Source of the DNA: Clostridia bacterium
Lineage (GTDB): Bacteria > Bacillota > Clostridia > UMGS1883
NCBI GenBank assembly: GCA_900768005.1
Contig: CAAGBE010000085.1
Span: 1 to 8,209 of the forward strand
Reading direction: 5' to 3'
Length of the DNA: 8,209 bases
Each line of letters begins with the position of its first letter. The first letter of the stretch is position 1. Under the pieces are notes generated by a model. The model saw nothing but the letters and a program-made list of their open reading frames with translations. It ran no database searches and had not been told where the DNA came from. Of the stretch, positions 1 to 6,821 are shown piece after piece. Made by a program: the position numbers and the translations under genes.

Positions 1-1944
1 GATTGTGGAGTCGAATCTTTCGGAAAGTCCACGTTTGGAGCATACATTAAGATCCTCTGCAAGAGCCTTATAATTATCTGTAAAACTGCCTGTAACAGCC
101 TTGTCATAAGACTGAATCTTGGAGGGAGCTATATCAATGTGCTTTTCTGCACCGTTCGAGTTAAGAAATTCTCTGGAAAGGTTTACAATCTGCTTGCCGT
201 TCCAGGTCATTACAAGGTAAGGATGTTCCTTAACTGTTGCAACAACTGTTGCTTCAAGGTTTTCCTTTTTAGCAAGTGCACAGAACTTTTCTACATCCTT
301 GCTTTCAACTACAACAGCCATTCTTTCCTGAGATTCGCTGATTGCAAGCTCAGTTCCGTCAAGACCGTCATATTTTTTGGGAACTGCATTAAGGTCAATT
401 TCAAGACCGTCAGCAAGCTCGCCGATGGCAACAGACACACCGCCTGCACCAAAGTCGTTACAACGCTTGATAAGACGGGAAACTTCCTTGTTACGGAAAA
501 GACGCTGAAGCTTTCTTTCCTCGGGAGCATTACCCTTCTGTACTTCCGCACCACAGTTTTCAAGTGAAGAAAGGTTGTGTGACTTGGAGGAACCAGTCGC
601 ACCGCCACAGCCGTCACGGCCTGTTCTTCCGCCAAGGAGAATTACGATATCTCCATCCTCGGGACGCTCTCTTCTTACATTTTCTTCAGGAGCAGCCGCA
701 ATAACCGCACCGATTTCCATTCTCTTTGCTACATAGCCCTCGTGATAAATTTCATCAACCTGACCTGTTGCAAGACCAATCTGATTACCGTAGGAGCTGT
801 AACCGTTTGCAGCTGTGGTAACAATCTTTCTCTGAGGAAGCTTACCCTGCATTGTCTGGGAAACGGGAACTGTAGGGTCGCCTGCACCTGTAACACGCAT
901 AGCACCGTATACATAGCTTCTGCCTGAAAGCGGATCACGGATAGCACCGCCGATACAAGTAGCGGCACCGCCGAAAGGCTCAATTTCTGTGGGGTGGTTA
1001 TGCGTTTCATTTTTGAAAAGAAGAAGCCATTTTTCTACTTTTCCGTCTTTCATAACATCTATTTTAACGGTACAAGCGTTGATTTCTTCGGATTCGTCAA
1101 GTTTCTGGAGTTTACCTGCCTTTTTAAGAACACGTGTTGCAAGAGTTGCAATATCCATAAGATTTACGGGCTTTGTTCTGCCAAGTTCCTTACGGTCAGC
1201 TATATATTCATCATATGTCTTTTGAAGAAGTTTATCCTCAAACTTAACATTGTCAATAGTTGTGAGGAATGTTGTATGACGGCAATGGTCAGACCAATAG
1301 GTATCAATCATTTTGATTTCTGTTACGGTAGGCTCACGCTTTTCGCTGAGGAAATATTGCTGACAGAAAAGAATGTCATCAATATCCATTGCAAGCCCTC
1401 TTTCGTCAATAAACTTCTGGAGTTCATCACGAGAAAGAGCACAGAAGCCATCAAGAATCTCAACCTCTGTGGGGATTGTGTAGTCAGTTTTGAGAGTTTT
1501 AACCTCGTCAAGAGAAGCTTCTCGTGCTTCCACGGGGTTAATTACATACTTTTTGATGCTCTGTACTTCGTCAGCGGAAAGATTTCCGTTGAGGACATAA
1601 ACTGTTGCTGTACGAACATCAGGTCTGTCACCCTTAGATATAATCTGAATACATTCAGCAGCAGAAGCAGCTCTTGCATCAAACTGTCCGGGCAGATATT
1701 CTACTGCAAATACAACGTCACCCTTGGGGCAATCCTTATATGTGTTATCTGTCTGGGGTTCTGAAAATACAGTTTTTACTGAATTTTCAAAAAGCTCTTT
1801 GGAAATATTTTCAACATCGTAACGGTTGTAGGTACGAAGTTCTTCTATTCCCTTGATTCCCAAAAGGTCTTTAAGGTCTTTCTTAAGGGCAGCCGCACCG
1901 TGGTCAAGACCGTCTTTCTTTTCTACATATATTCTGTAAACCAT
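1..1944 (-). CDS. purL: Phosphoribosylformylglycinamidine synthase, large single-chain form (3' partial)
   Basis: FGAM synthase converts FGAR, glutamine and ATP to FGAM in the cytoplasm, the fourth step of IMP synthesis. The frame is open without a stop from the ATG at 1944 to the window edge, giving 648 codons. The N-terminus (MVYRIYVEKKDG) looks like the PurS-like domain of long clostridial PurL proteins. The linker and first synthetase domain follow, with WSDHCRHTTF at about residues 217-226, KNETHNHPTEIEPFGG at about 311-326, an RTGRDGCGGATG loop, and DFGAGGVS at about 497-504. The visible part ends at SERFDST, before the second synthetase half and the C-terminal glutaminase domain. Family members of this type are usually 1,200 residues or more, so roughly half is missing. 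The start is fixed by AAAGGAG 9 nt upstream. The gene follows purD after 17 nt. Confidence 0.96.
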   Translation of the reverse strand, partial: MVYRIYVEKKDGLDHGAAALKKDLKDLLGIKGIEELRTYNRYDVENISKELFENSVKTVFSEPQTDNTYKDCPKGDVVFAVEYLPGQFDARAASAAECIQIISKGDRPDVRTATVYVLNGNLSADEVQSIKKYVINPVEAREASLDEVKTLKTDYTIPTEVEILDGFCALSRDELQKFIDERGLAMDIDDILFCQQYFLSEKREPTVTEIKMIDTYWSDHCRHTTFLTTIDNVKFEDKLLQKTYDEYIADRKELGRTKPVNLMDIATLATRVLKKAGKLQKLDESEEINACTVKIDVMKDGKVEKWLLLFKNETHNHPTEIEPFGGAATCIGGAIRDPLSGRSYVYGAMRVTGAGDPTVPVSQTMQGKLPQRKIVTTAANGYSSYGNQIGLATGQVDEIYHEGYVAKRMEIGAVIAAAPEENVRRERPEDGDIVILLGGRTGRDGCGGATGSSKSHNLSSLENCGAEVQKGNAPEERKLQRLFRNKEVSRLIKRCNDFGAGGVSVAIGELADGLEIDLNAVPKKYDGLDGTELAISESQERMAVVVESKDVEKFCALAKKENLEATVVATVKEHPYLVMTWNGKQIVNLSREFLNSNGAEKHIDIAPSKIQSYDKAVTGSFTDNYKALAEDLNVCSKRGLSERFDSTI

Positions 1945-1953
1945 TCTGGCATT

Positions 1954-1960
1954 CTCCTTT
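1954..1960 (-). promoter_or_regulatory. Ribosome binding site of purL
   Basis: AAAGGAG on the minus strand lies 9 nt before the ATG at 1944 and within the 17-nt gap after the purD stop. A nearer ATG just after the site (AGGAGAATG) is out of frame with PurL, so this site supports the start at 1944. Confidence 0.8.
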
Positions 1961-1961
1961 C

Positions 1962-3221
1962 TTAGTTTCCTGCTTTAAGTGCTCTTGCACCGATATCGCT
2001 TCTGTAATACGCGTTTGCAAAGCGAACTTCCTTTACAGTAGCATATGCCTTGTCAATTGCTTCCTTAAGTGTGGGTGCAGTTTCAGTTACACCAAGCACT
2101 CTGCCACCACCTGTAAGGAGCTTGTCACCGTCAAGCTTTGCACCTGCAACATAAATGTTTTTATCTGTGGGCATTGTAATTTCAAAGCCTGTGTCATATT
2201 TCCCGGGGTAACCGTTTGATGCCATTACAACGCAACAAGCGCTGCCGTCTGAGAATTTAACCTCGGCATCCTTTAAGGTTTTGTCGGAAATGTGAAGCAT
2301 AATATCAAGCAAGTCACTTTCAAGAAGAGGAAGAACAACCTGTGTTTCGGGGTCACCGAAACGGCAGTTATATTCAATTACCTTGGGACCATTGGGAGTA
2401 AGCATAAGTCCGAAGTAAAGACAACCCGAGAAGCTTCTTCCTTCGCTATTCATTGCATTTACCGTGGGGATGAAGATTTTTTCCATACATTCCTTTGCAA
2501 TGTCTTCTGTGTAATAGGGGTTGGGAGCAATTGTTCCCATGCCACCTGTATTAAGTCCCATATCGTTGTCAAGCGCTCTCTTGTGATCCATAGAAGAAAC
2601 CATGGGGATGAGTGTTTTACCATCCGTGAAAGAAAGCACAGACACCTCGGGACCTGTAAGGAATTCCTCGATAACAACACTGCTACCACTTTCGCCGAAT
2701 ACCTTATCCTCCATCATACTCTTTACAGCATCCTTAGCCGCTTCTCTTGTTTCAGCAATGATTACACCCTTACCAAGTGCAAGTCCGTCTGCCTTTACAA
2801 CTGTGGGAATGGGAGCAGTTTCAAGATAATCAAGAGCTGCCTGAAGGTCTGTGAATACTTCATACTGTGCTGTGGGAATGCCGTATTTTTTCATAAGGTT
2901 TTTGGAGAAAACCTTACTACCCTCGATAATTGCTGCTGCCTTGTTGGGGCCGAAAGTCTTGATTCCCTTTTCGTTAAGGGCATCAACACAACCGAGAACA
3001 AGAGGGTCATCGGGAGCTACAACTGCAAAATCGATAGTATTTTCAACTGCGAATTTCACAATTGCATCAATATCCTTTGCACCGATATTAACGCAGGTTG
3101 CATCCTGTGCAATACCGCCGTTTCCTGGAAGTGCAAAAATTTCTGTTACGGACTTATTTTCCTTTATTTTTTTGATAATAGCATGCTCACGGCCGCCGCC
3201 GCCAACTACCATAACTTTCAT
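1962..3221 (-). CDS. purD: Phosphoribosylamine--glycine ligase (GAR synthetase)
   Basis: GAR synthetase joins glycine to 5-phosphoribosylamine using ATP, the second step of the pathway. It belongs to the ATP-grasp superfamily and is cytosolic. The 419-residue product matches the usual length of about 420. The N-terminal domain opens with VVGGGGREHAI (residues 5-15) and has LPGNGGIA (31-38). The ATP-grasp core has VVKADGLALGKGV (141-153) and TGGMGTIAP (225-233). The metal/nucleotide signature is EYNCRFGDPETQ (283-294), and RSDIG lies near the C-terminus (407-411). An in-frame TTG at 3233 could extend the protein by four residues, but it abuts the Shine-Dalgarno sequence, so the ATG at 3221 is preferred. 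It sits 25 nt after the AICAR formyltransferase gene and 17 nt before purL. Confidence 0.98.
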   Translation of the reverse strand: MKVMVVGGGGREHAIIKKIKENKSVTEIFALPGNGGIAQDATCVNIGAKDIDAIVKFAVENTIDFAVVAPDDPLVLGCVDALNEKGIKTFGPNKAAAIIEGSKVFSKNLMKKYGIPTAQYEVFTDLQAALDYLETAPIPTVVKADGLALGKGVIIAETREAAKDAVKSMMEDKVFGESGSSVVIEEFLTGPEVSVLSFTDGKTLIPMVSSMDHKRALDNDMGLNTGGMGTIAPNPYYTEDIAKECMEKIFIPTVNAMNSEGRSFSGCLYFGLMLTPNGPKVIEYNCRFGDPETQVVLPLLESDLLDIMLHISDKTLKDAEVKFSDGSACCVVMASNGYPGKYDTGFEITMPTDKNIYVAGAKLDGDKLLTGGGRVLGVTETAPTLKEAIDKAYATVKEVRFANAYYRSDIGARALKAGN

Positions 3222-3233
3222 TATAATATTCAA

Positions 3234-3240
3234 TCCTCTC
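3234..3240 (-). promoter_or_regulatory. Ribosome binding site of purD
   Basis: GAGAGGA on the minus strand lies about 12 nt before the ATG at 3221, a slightly long spacing. It touches the in-frame TTG at 3233 with no spacer, which argues against that codon as the start. Confidence 0.65.
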
Positions 3241-3246
3241 AGTGTA

Positions 3247-4431
3247 TTAGTGGTGGAACAATCTCATTTTGGTCATTGCCATAACCATACCGTGTTTGTT
3301 ACAAGCATCAATAACATTATCGTCACGGATTGAGCCGCCGGGCTGTGCAATATAGCTTACACCGCTTCTTGCTGCTCTTTCAATGTTGTCGCCAAAGGGG
3401 AAGAATGCATCGGAGCCAAGTGCAACGCCTTTAAGAGTAGAAAGATACTCTCTCTGTTCTTTTCTTGTAAAAGGCTCAGGCTTCTCTGTAAAGAGTGTCT
3501 CCCAGATACCGTCTGCAAGAACATCTTCGTAATCCTCGGAAATATACACATCAATAGCATTGTCACGGTCGGGACGCTTGATTTCATCCTTGAAAGGAAG
3601 ATTAAGTACCTTTGCATGCTGACGGAGATGCCAGATGTCAGCCTTATTACCTGCAAGTCGTGTGCAGTGAATTCTTGACTGCTGACCTGCACCTACGCCG
3701 ATTGCCTGACCGTCCTTTGCAAAGCAGACAGAGTTTGACTGGGTATATTTAAGAGTAATGAGCGCAATTATAAGGTCACGCTTTGCATCCTCGGGCATTT
3801 CCTTGTTATCTGTAACGATATCTTCCAGGAGAGCACGGTTGATTTCAAAATTGTTTCTTCCCTGCTCAAATGTAATACCGTAAACCTGCTTATGTTCAAT
3901 GGGGTCGGGAACAAAATTGGGGTCAATTTTGATTACGTTGTATGTTCCTTTTCTCTTACCCTTGAGAATTTCAAGAGCTTCGGGGTCATAATCGGGAGCA
4001 ATAACACCGTCGGAAACTTCGCGTGCAATAAGCTTTGCGCAGGTAACATCACACTTATCAGAAAGTGCAATCCAGTCGCCGAAAGAACTCATTCTGTCAG
4101 TACCTCTTGCTCTTGCATATGCTGTTGCAAGAGGAGATTCATCAAGTCCTTCAACGTCGTCCACGAAGCAAGCCTTTTTAAGGTCGTCACTCATTTTAAC
4201 GCCTACTGCGGCAGATGTGGGACTTACGTGCTTAAAGGAAGTTGCAGCACACATACCAAGAGCTTCTTTAAGCTCTTTTACAAGCTGCCAGCTGTTAAGT
4301 GCATCAAGGAAATTGATGTAACCGGGTCTACCGTTAAGGATTTCAATGGGAAGCTCTGCTCCGTCGTGCATAAAAATCTTGGAAGGCTTCTGATTGGGAT
4401 TACATCCGTATTTAAGTTCAAACTCTTTCAT
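3247..4431 (-). CDS. purH: AICAR formyltransferase, stand-alone (PurH/ATIC C-terminal domain type)
   Basis: This enzyme transfers a formyl group from 10-formyltetrahydrofolate to AICAR, giving FAICAR, the penultimate step to IMP. The 394-residue protein covers only the formyltransferase part of bifunctional PurH; no cyclohydrolase domain precedes it. Visible motifs are LKYGCNPNQKPSKIF (6-20), NGRPGYIN (33-40), SFKHVSPTSAAVG (65-77), YTQSNSVCFAKDGQAIGVGA (229-248), QQSRIHCTRLAG (250-261), GSDAFFPFGD (339-348) and terminal MRLFHH. K67-H68 correspond to the catalytic Lys-His pair known in ATIC. The sequence resembles animal ATIC more than E. coli PurH. The symbol purH is used in this restricted sense; the stand-alone form has also been called purV. 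The start at 4431 has AAAGGAAG 7 nt upstream. A longer frame reaching 4509 would run into purO and is rejected. Confidence 0.96.
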   Translation of the reverse strand: MKEFELKYGCNPNQKPSKIFMHDGAELPIEILNGRPGYINFLDALNSWQLVKELKEALGMCAATSFKHVSPTSAAVGVKMSDDLKKACFVDDVEGLDESPLATAYARARGTDRMSSFGDWIALSDKCDVTCAKLIAREVSDGVIAPDYDPEALEILKGKRKGTYNVIKIDPNFVPDPIEHKQVYGITFEQGRNNFEINRALLEDIVTDNKEMPEDAKRDLIIALITLKYTQSNSVCFAKDGQAIGVGAGQQSRIHCTRLAGNKADIWHLRQHAKVLNLPFKDEIKRPDRDNAIDVYISEDYEDVLADGIWETLFTEKPEPFTRKEQREYLSTLKGVALGSDAFFPFGDNIERAARSGVSYIAQPGGSIRDDNVIDACNKHGMVMAMTKMRLFHH

Positions 4432-4438
4432 CGTAATT

Positions 4439-4446
4439 CTTCCTTT
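4439..4446 (-). promoter_or_regulatory. Ribosome binding site of the AICAR formyltransferase gene
   Basis: AAAGGAAG on the minus strand lies 7 nt before the ATG at 4431, inside the 25-nt gap after the purO stop. It decides the start against an upstream in-frame ATG at 4509, which would overlap purO by 53 nt and add 26 residues with no family support. Confidence 0.8.
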
Positions 4447-4456
4447 CGTAAAGAGA

Positions 4457-5170
4457 TTATTTATTCTTGTTAATAATTCTAGACTCTGTCTCCCCTGTTT
4501 CAATGTCAATAAATCTTACAAAAAGGGAAACCTTGTTTTCTTCATTAAGGCTTGTCCAGAGGTTTTCGGTAAATTCTTCTATACAGTTTGGTATTTCAAC
4601 AAGCTTCGGCTCACCCTCAAATGAAGGAAGAGGATTTCCGTCACCCATATAAGTATGGATGAAATGTCCCTCACCGTTCACGGGATTCTTATAGCTGAAT
4701 GTAAATCTCTGGCAGGAATCACCGTTTCCGTTTGCGCTCTTGAGAATTGACATTGCGTAGCTGTAATCACCATTTTCAACTTTCATAATACCGGAAATTC
4801 GGGGTGTATAGTTGGGAGCATCATCCTCAAATTCACGTGTACGGAGAGCCTGCTCAAATGTAAGCTGCTGATTCATAAGTTCATAGATTGTATCTGTCTG
4901 GTCACCGTTTGTAACGATGGTTTTGTTACCGAGAACTCTTACGGGGGCGTAAATTATAAGATGGGGGTCAGACAATTTGGATGGGTCAAATGCCTGAGTG
5001 CGGATACCGCATCCGTCCTCAACAAACACACGGTTACGGCTGTTTACGCTTCTTCCCATAATAAAGTATGCTGTTACAGCTTTCTTGCCGTCTGCTGATT
5101 TACCGATAACAATACCTCTTCCGGGATAATCATTGTTTTTAAGTTCGTCGTATATATTAATCTTTTTCAT
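4457..5170 (-). CDS. purO: IMP cyclohydrolase, archaeal PurO type
   Basis: IMP cyclohydrolase closes the ring of FAICAR to give IMP, the last step of the pathway. The 237-residue protein does not resemble the N-terminal domain of bacterial PurH. It fits the PurO family first described in methanogens, with DYPGRGIVIG (14-23), GRSVNSRNRVF (39-49), DPHLIIYAPVRVLGN (68-82), IVTNGDQTDTI (85-95) and YTPRISGI (121-128). Archaeal PurO is about 200 residues; this one has a longer N-terminus and C-terminal insertions. The ATG at 5170 overlaps the purN stop by 4 nt (ATGA), with AAGGAG 8 nt upstream, which suggests coupled translation. Its position directly before an AICAR formyltransferase that lacks a cyclohydrolase domain supports the role strongly. 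Identification is from motifs recalled from the family, not a database search. Confidence 0.93.
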   Translation of the reverse strand: MKKINIYDELKNNDYPGRGIVIGKSADGKKAVTAYFIMGRSVNSRNRVFVEDGCGIRTQAFDPSKLSDPHLIIYAPVRVLGNKTIVTNGDQTDTIYELMNQQLTFEQALRTREFEDDAPNYTPRISGIMKVENGDYSYAMSILKSANGNGDSCQRFTFSYKNPVNGEGHFIHTYMGDGNPLPSFEGEPKLVEIPNCIEEFTENLWTSLNEENKVSLFVRFIDIETGETESRIINKNK

Positions 5171-5766
5171 ACCAAATTCTCCTTACATATTTTTTCAACG
5201 GCTTTGGGAAGGATTATCCATTCCGCCTCTTCCATAACACGCTTCTGCAATATTTCAGGGGTGTCGCCATCCTCGATACTAACAGCTTTCTGCATTATTA
5301 TTTTGCCGCCGTCGGGAATTTCATTTACAAAGTGAACGGTTGCGCCCGTTACCTTTACGCCATATTCAAGGGCTGCTTCGTGAACGCGAAGTCCGTAGAA
5401 GCCCTTTCCGCAGAAAGACGGAATAAGAGACGGGTGAACATTTATAATTCTATTTGCATATTTCTTTGTAAAGTTTTCACTGAGAATGCACATAAATCCT
5501 GCAAGAACGATAAAGTCTGTTTTGTTCTCTTCAAGAGTCGAGATAAGCTTTTCTTCAAATTCTGCCTGATTTGCACACTCTTTTTTATTTACCACAGCAG
5601 TATTTATTCCTGCATTCTTTGCTCGCTGGAGAGCATATGCATCAGGATTGTTGGAAATAACAAGTGTGATTTCACCGCTTGTTATAACACCGCTTTTCTG
5701 CGCATCAATAAGTGCCTGCAGATTAGTTCCTCCGCCCGATACAAATACAGCTATGCGTTTCAGCAT
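5167..5766 (-). CDS. purN: Phosphoribosylglycinamide formyltransferase (GAR transformylase)
   Basis: PurN transfers formyl from 10-formyltetrahydrofolate to GAR, giving FGAR, the third step. The 199-residue length is normal for the family. The N-terminal GAR-binding loop is VSGGGTNLQALI (9-20). The folate/catalytic region has LAGFMCILS (88-96) and NVHPSLIPSF (109-118), with catalytic Asn109 and His111. Asp152 in EIPDGGKIIMQ completes the catalytic triad seen in E. coli PurN (Asn106, His108, Asp144). The loop after HPSLIPSF reads CGKGFYG instead of the usual short PG form. The ATG at 5766 overlaps the end of purM by 7 nt, and the stop overlaps the purO start by 4 nt, so translation of the three genes is probably coupled. 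A GAGGAAA site inside purM serves as its ribosome binding site. Confidence 0.97.
   Translation of the reverse strand: MLKRIAVFVSGGGTNLQALIDAQKSGVITSGEITLVISNNPDAYALQRAKNAGINTAVVNKKECANQAEFEEKLISTLEENKTDFIVLAGFMCILSENFTKKYANRIINVHPSLIPSFCGKGFYGLRVHEAALEYGVKVTGATVHFVNEIPDGGKIIMQKAVSIEDGDTPEILQKRVMEEAEWIILPKAVEKICKENLV
5179..5184 (-). promoter_or_regulatory. Ribosome binding site of purO, inside purN
   Basis: AAGGAG lies 8 nt before the purO ATG at 5170. It is embedded in the last codons of purN (encoding Lys-Glu), so purO initiation probably depends on purN translation. Confidence 0.75.
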
Positions 5767-6803
5767 ATTACCACGCTTTCCTCACTCTTGATGATTTCGC
5801 CGATTATGTAAGCATCCTCACCATTTGCACGGAGAATCTCAAGTGCCTTGTCTGCTTCTTCTTTGGAAACAACAACGCTCATACCAACACCCATATTAAA
5901 TGTGTTGAACATATCACGTTCGGAGATATTTCCTGTCTTTGCAATAAGGTCAAAGATGGGAAGAATCTTAACAGCATTCTTCTGAATTTTAGCACCCATA
6001 CCCTCAGGAAGACTACGGGGAATATTTTCATAGAAGCCGCCGCCTGTGATGTGGGATACTGCCTTAACAGTAACCTCGTCAAAGAGAGCAAGCATAGGCT
6101 TAACATAAATTCTTGTGGGAGTAAGGAGTGTTTCACCGATACTCTTTCCGCCAAGCTCTGCAACAGGAGAAGTAATATCGCTGTTTTCAACATCAAACAC
6201 TTTTCTTACAAGAGAGAAGCCGTTTGAATGAACACCGCTTGAGGGAAGTGCAATTATAACATCACCCTCTGTTACCTTGGAATTGTCAAGAACCTTAGCC
6301 TTATCAACTGCACCAACAGAAAAACCTGCAAGGTCATATTCCTCTACGCTGTAAAAGCCAGGCATTTCTGCTGTTTCGCCGCCAACAAGCTCACAACCTG
6401 CCTGAACGCAACCCTCTGCAATACCAGACACGATTTCGGCAATTTTTTCGGGATAGTTCTTTCCGCAGGCAATGTAGTCAAGGAAAAGAAGAGGCTTCGC
6501 ACCGCAACAGATAATGTCGTTTACGCACATTGCCACACAGTCGATACCAACTGTGTCGTGCTTGTCAAGAAGAAAAGCAAGCTTAAGCTTTGTACCAACG
6601 CCGTCTGTACCGCTTACAAGTACGGGATGGGGCATATTTGTGATATCAAGCTCGAAAAGGCCACCGAAACCGCCAATGTCGGATTTCTTTCCGTTTACCA
6701 TTGTTCTTGCTATATGTTTTTTCATCAGTTCTACCGCACGGTAGCCTGCTGTAATGTCAACACCTGCTGCTGCGTAACTTTCTGATTTTGAATTTGAATG
6801 CAT
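5760..6803 (-). CDS. purM: Phosphoribosylformylglycinamidine cyclo-ligase (AIR synthetase)
   Basis: PurM uses ATP to close FGAM to aminoimidazole ribotide, the fifth step. The 347-residue protein is of normal length. Family motifs appear in order: YAAAGVDITAGYRAVELMK (10-28), LVSGTDGVGTKLKLA (62-76), DCVAMCVNDIICCGAKPLLF (88-107), VGGETAEMPGFY (140-151), SSGVHSNGFSLVRK (188-201), HITGGGFYENIPR (251-263) and FNTFNMGVGM (299-308). A longer reading starting at a TTG at 6821 would place the first codons on the Shine-Dalgarno sequence itself. The ATG at 6803, 8 nt after AAAGGAG, is therefore the start. The gene begins 18 nt after the purF stop, and its stop overlaps purN by 7 nt. PurM acts on the product of PurL, encoded at the far end of this block. 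Confidence 0.98.
   Translation of the reverse strand: MHSNSKSESYAAAGVDITAGYRAVELMKKHIARTMVNGKKSDIGGFGGLFELDITNMPHPVLVSGTDGVGTKLKLAFLLDKHDTVGIDCVAMCVNDIICCGAKPLLFLDYIACGKNYPEKIAEIVSGIAEGCVQAGCELVGGETAEMPGFYSVEEYDLAGFSVGAVDKAKVLDNSKVTEGDVIIALPSSGVHSNGFSLVRKVFDVENSDITSPVAELGGKSIGETLLTPTRIYVKPMLALFDEVTVKAVSHITGGGFYENIPRSLPEGMGAKIQKNAVKILPIFDLIAKTGNISERDMFNTFNMGVGMSVVVSKEEADKALEILRANGEDAYIIGEIIKSEESVVIC
5777..5783 (-). promoter_or_regulatory. Ribosome binding site of purN, inside purM
   Basis: GAGGAAA lies 10 nt before the purN ATG at 5766, within the last codons of purM. It is weaker than the sites of the other genes, which fits reinitiation or coupling from purM across the 7-nt overlap. Confidence 0.55.
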
Positions 6804-6811
6804 AATTTTAT

Positions 6812-6818
6812 CTCCTTT
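6812..6818 (-). promoter_or_regulatory. Ribosome binding site of purM
   Basis: AAAGGAG on the minus strand lies 8 nt before the ATG at 6803, in the 18-nt gap after purF. It shows that the in-frame TTG at 6821, three bases upstream of the site's first A's, is not the start. Confidence 0.85.
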
Positions 6819-6821
6819 CAA

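Noticed and set aside
139..567. Plus-strand open frame of 142 residues opposite the 3' end of the purL fragment
   Set aside because: Another register mirror of purL, with no ribosome binding site of note and a low-complexity Cys/Phe-rich product.
994..1764. Plus-strand open frame of 256 residues opposite purL
   Set aside because: It mirrors the purL frame codon by codon and has no domain signature; purL has clear family motifs across the same bases.
1945..1961. Possible terminator or attenuator between purD and purL, or in other intergenic gaps
   Set aside because: All gaps are 25 nt or less and are taken up by ribosome binding sites; no stem-loop followed by a T run is present.
3222..3233. 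TTG start adding four residues to PurD
   Set aside because: It abuts the ribosome binding site with no spacer, and typical PurD proteins begin at MKV.
2292..3284. Plus-strand open frame of 330 residues opposite purD
   Set aside because: It is the exact antisense of purD in codon register, is rich in Cys, Phe and Asn with no recognisable motif, and arises because purD avoids TTA, CTA and TCA codons.
4432..4509. 26-residue N-terminal extension of the AICAR formyltransferase
   Set aside because: It overlaps the purO coding end, lacks family similarity, and a good ribosome binding site precedes the ATG at 4431.
6804..6821. TTG start adding six residues to PurM
   Set aside because: The added codons are the Shine-Dalgarno sequence AAAGGAG itself, which serves the ATG at 6803.
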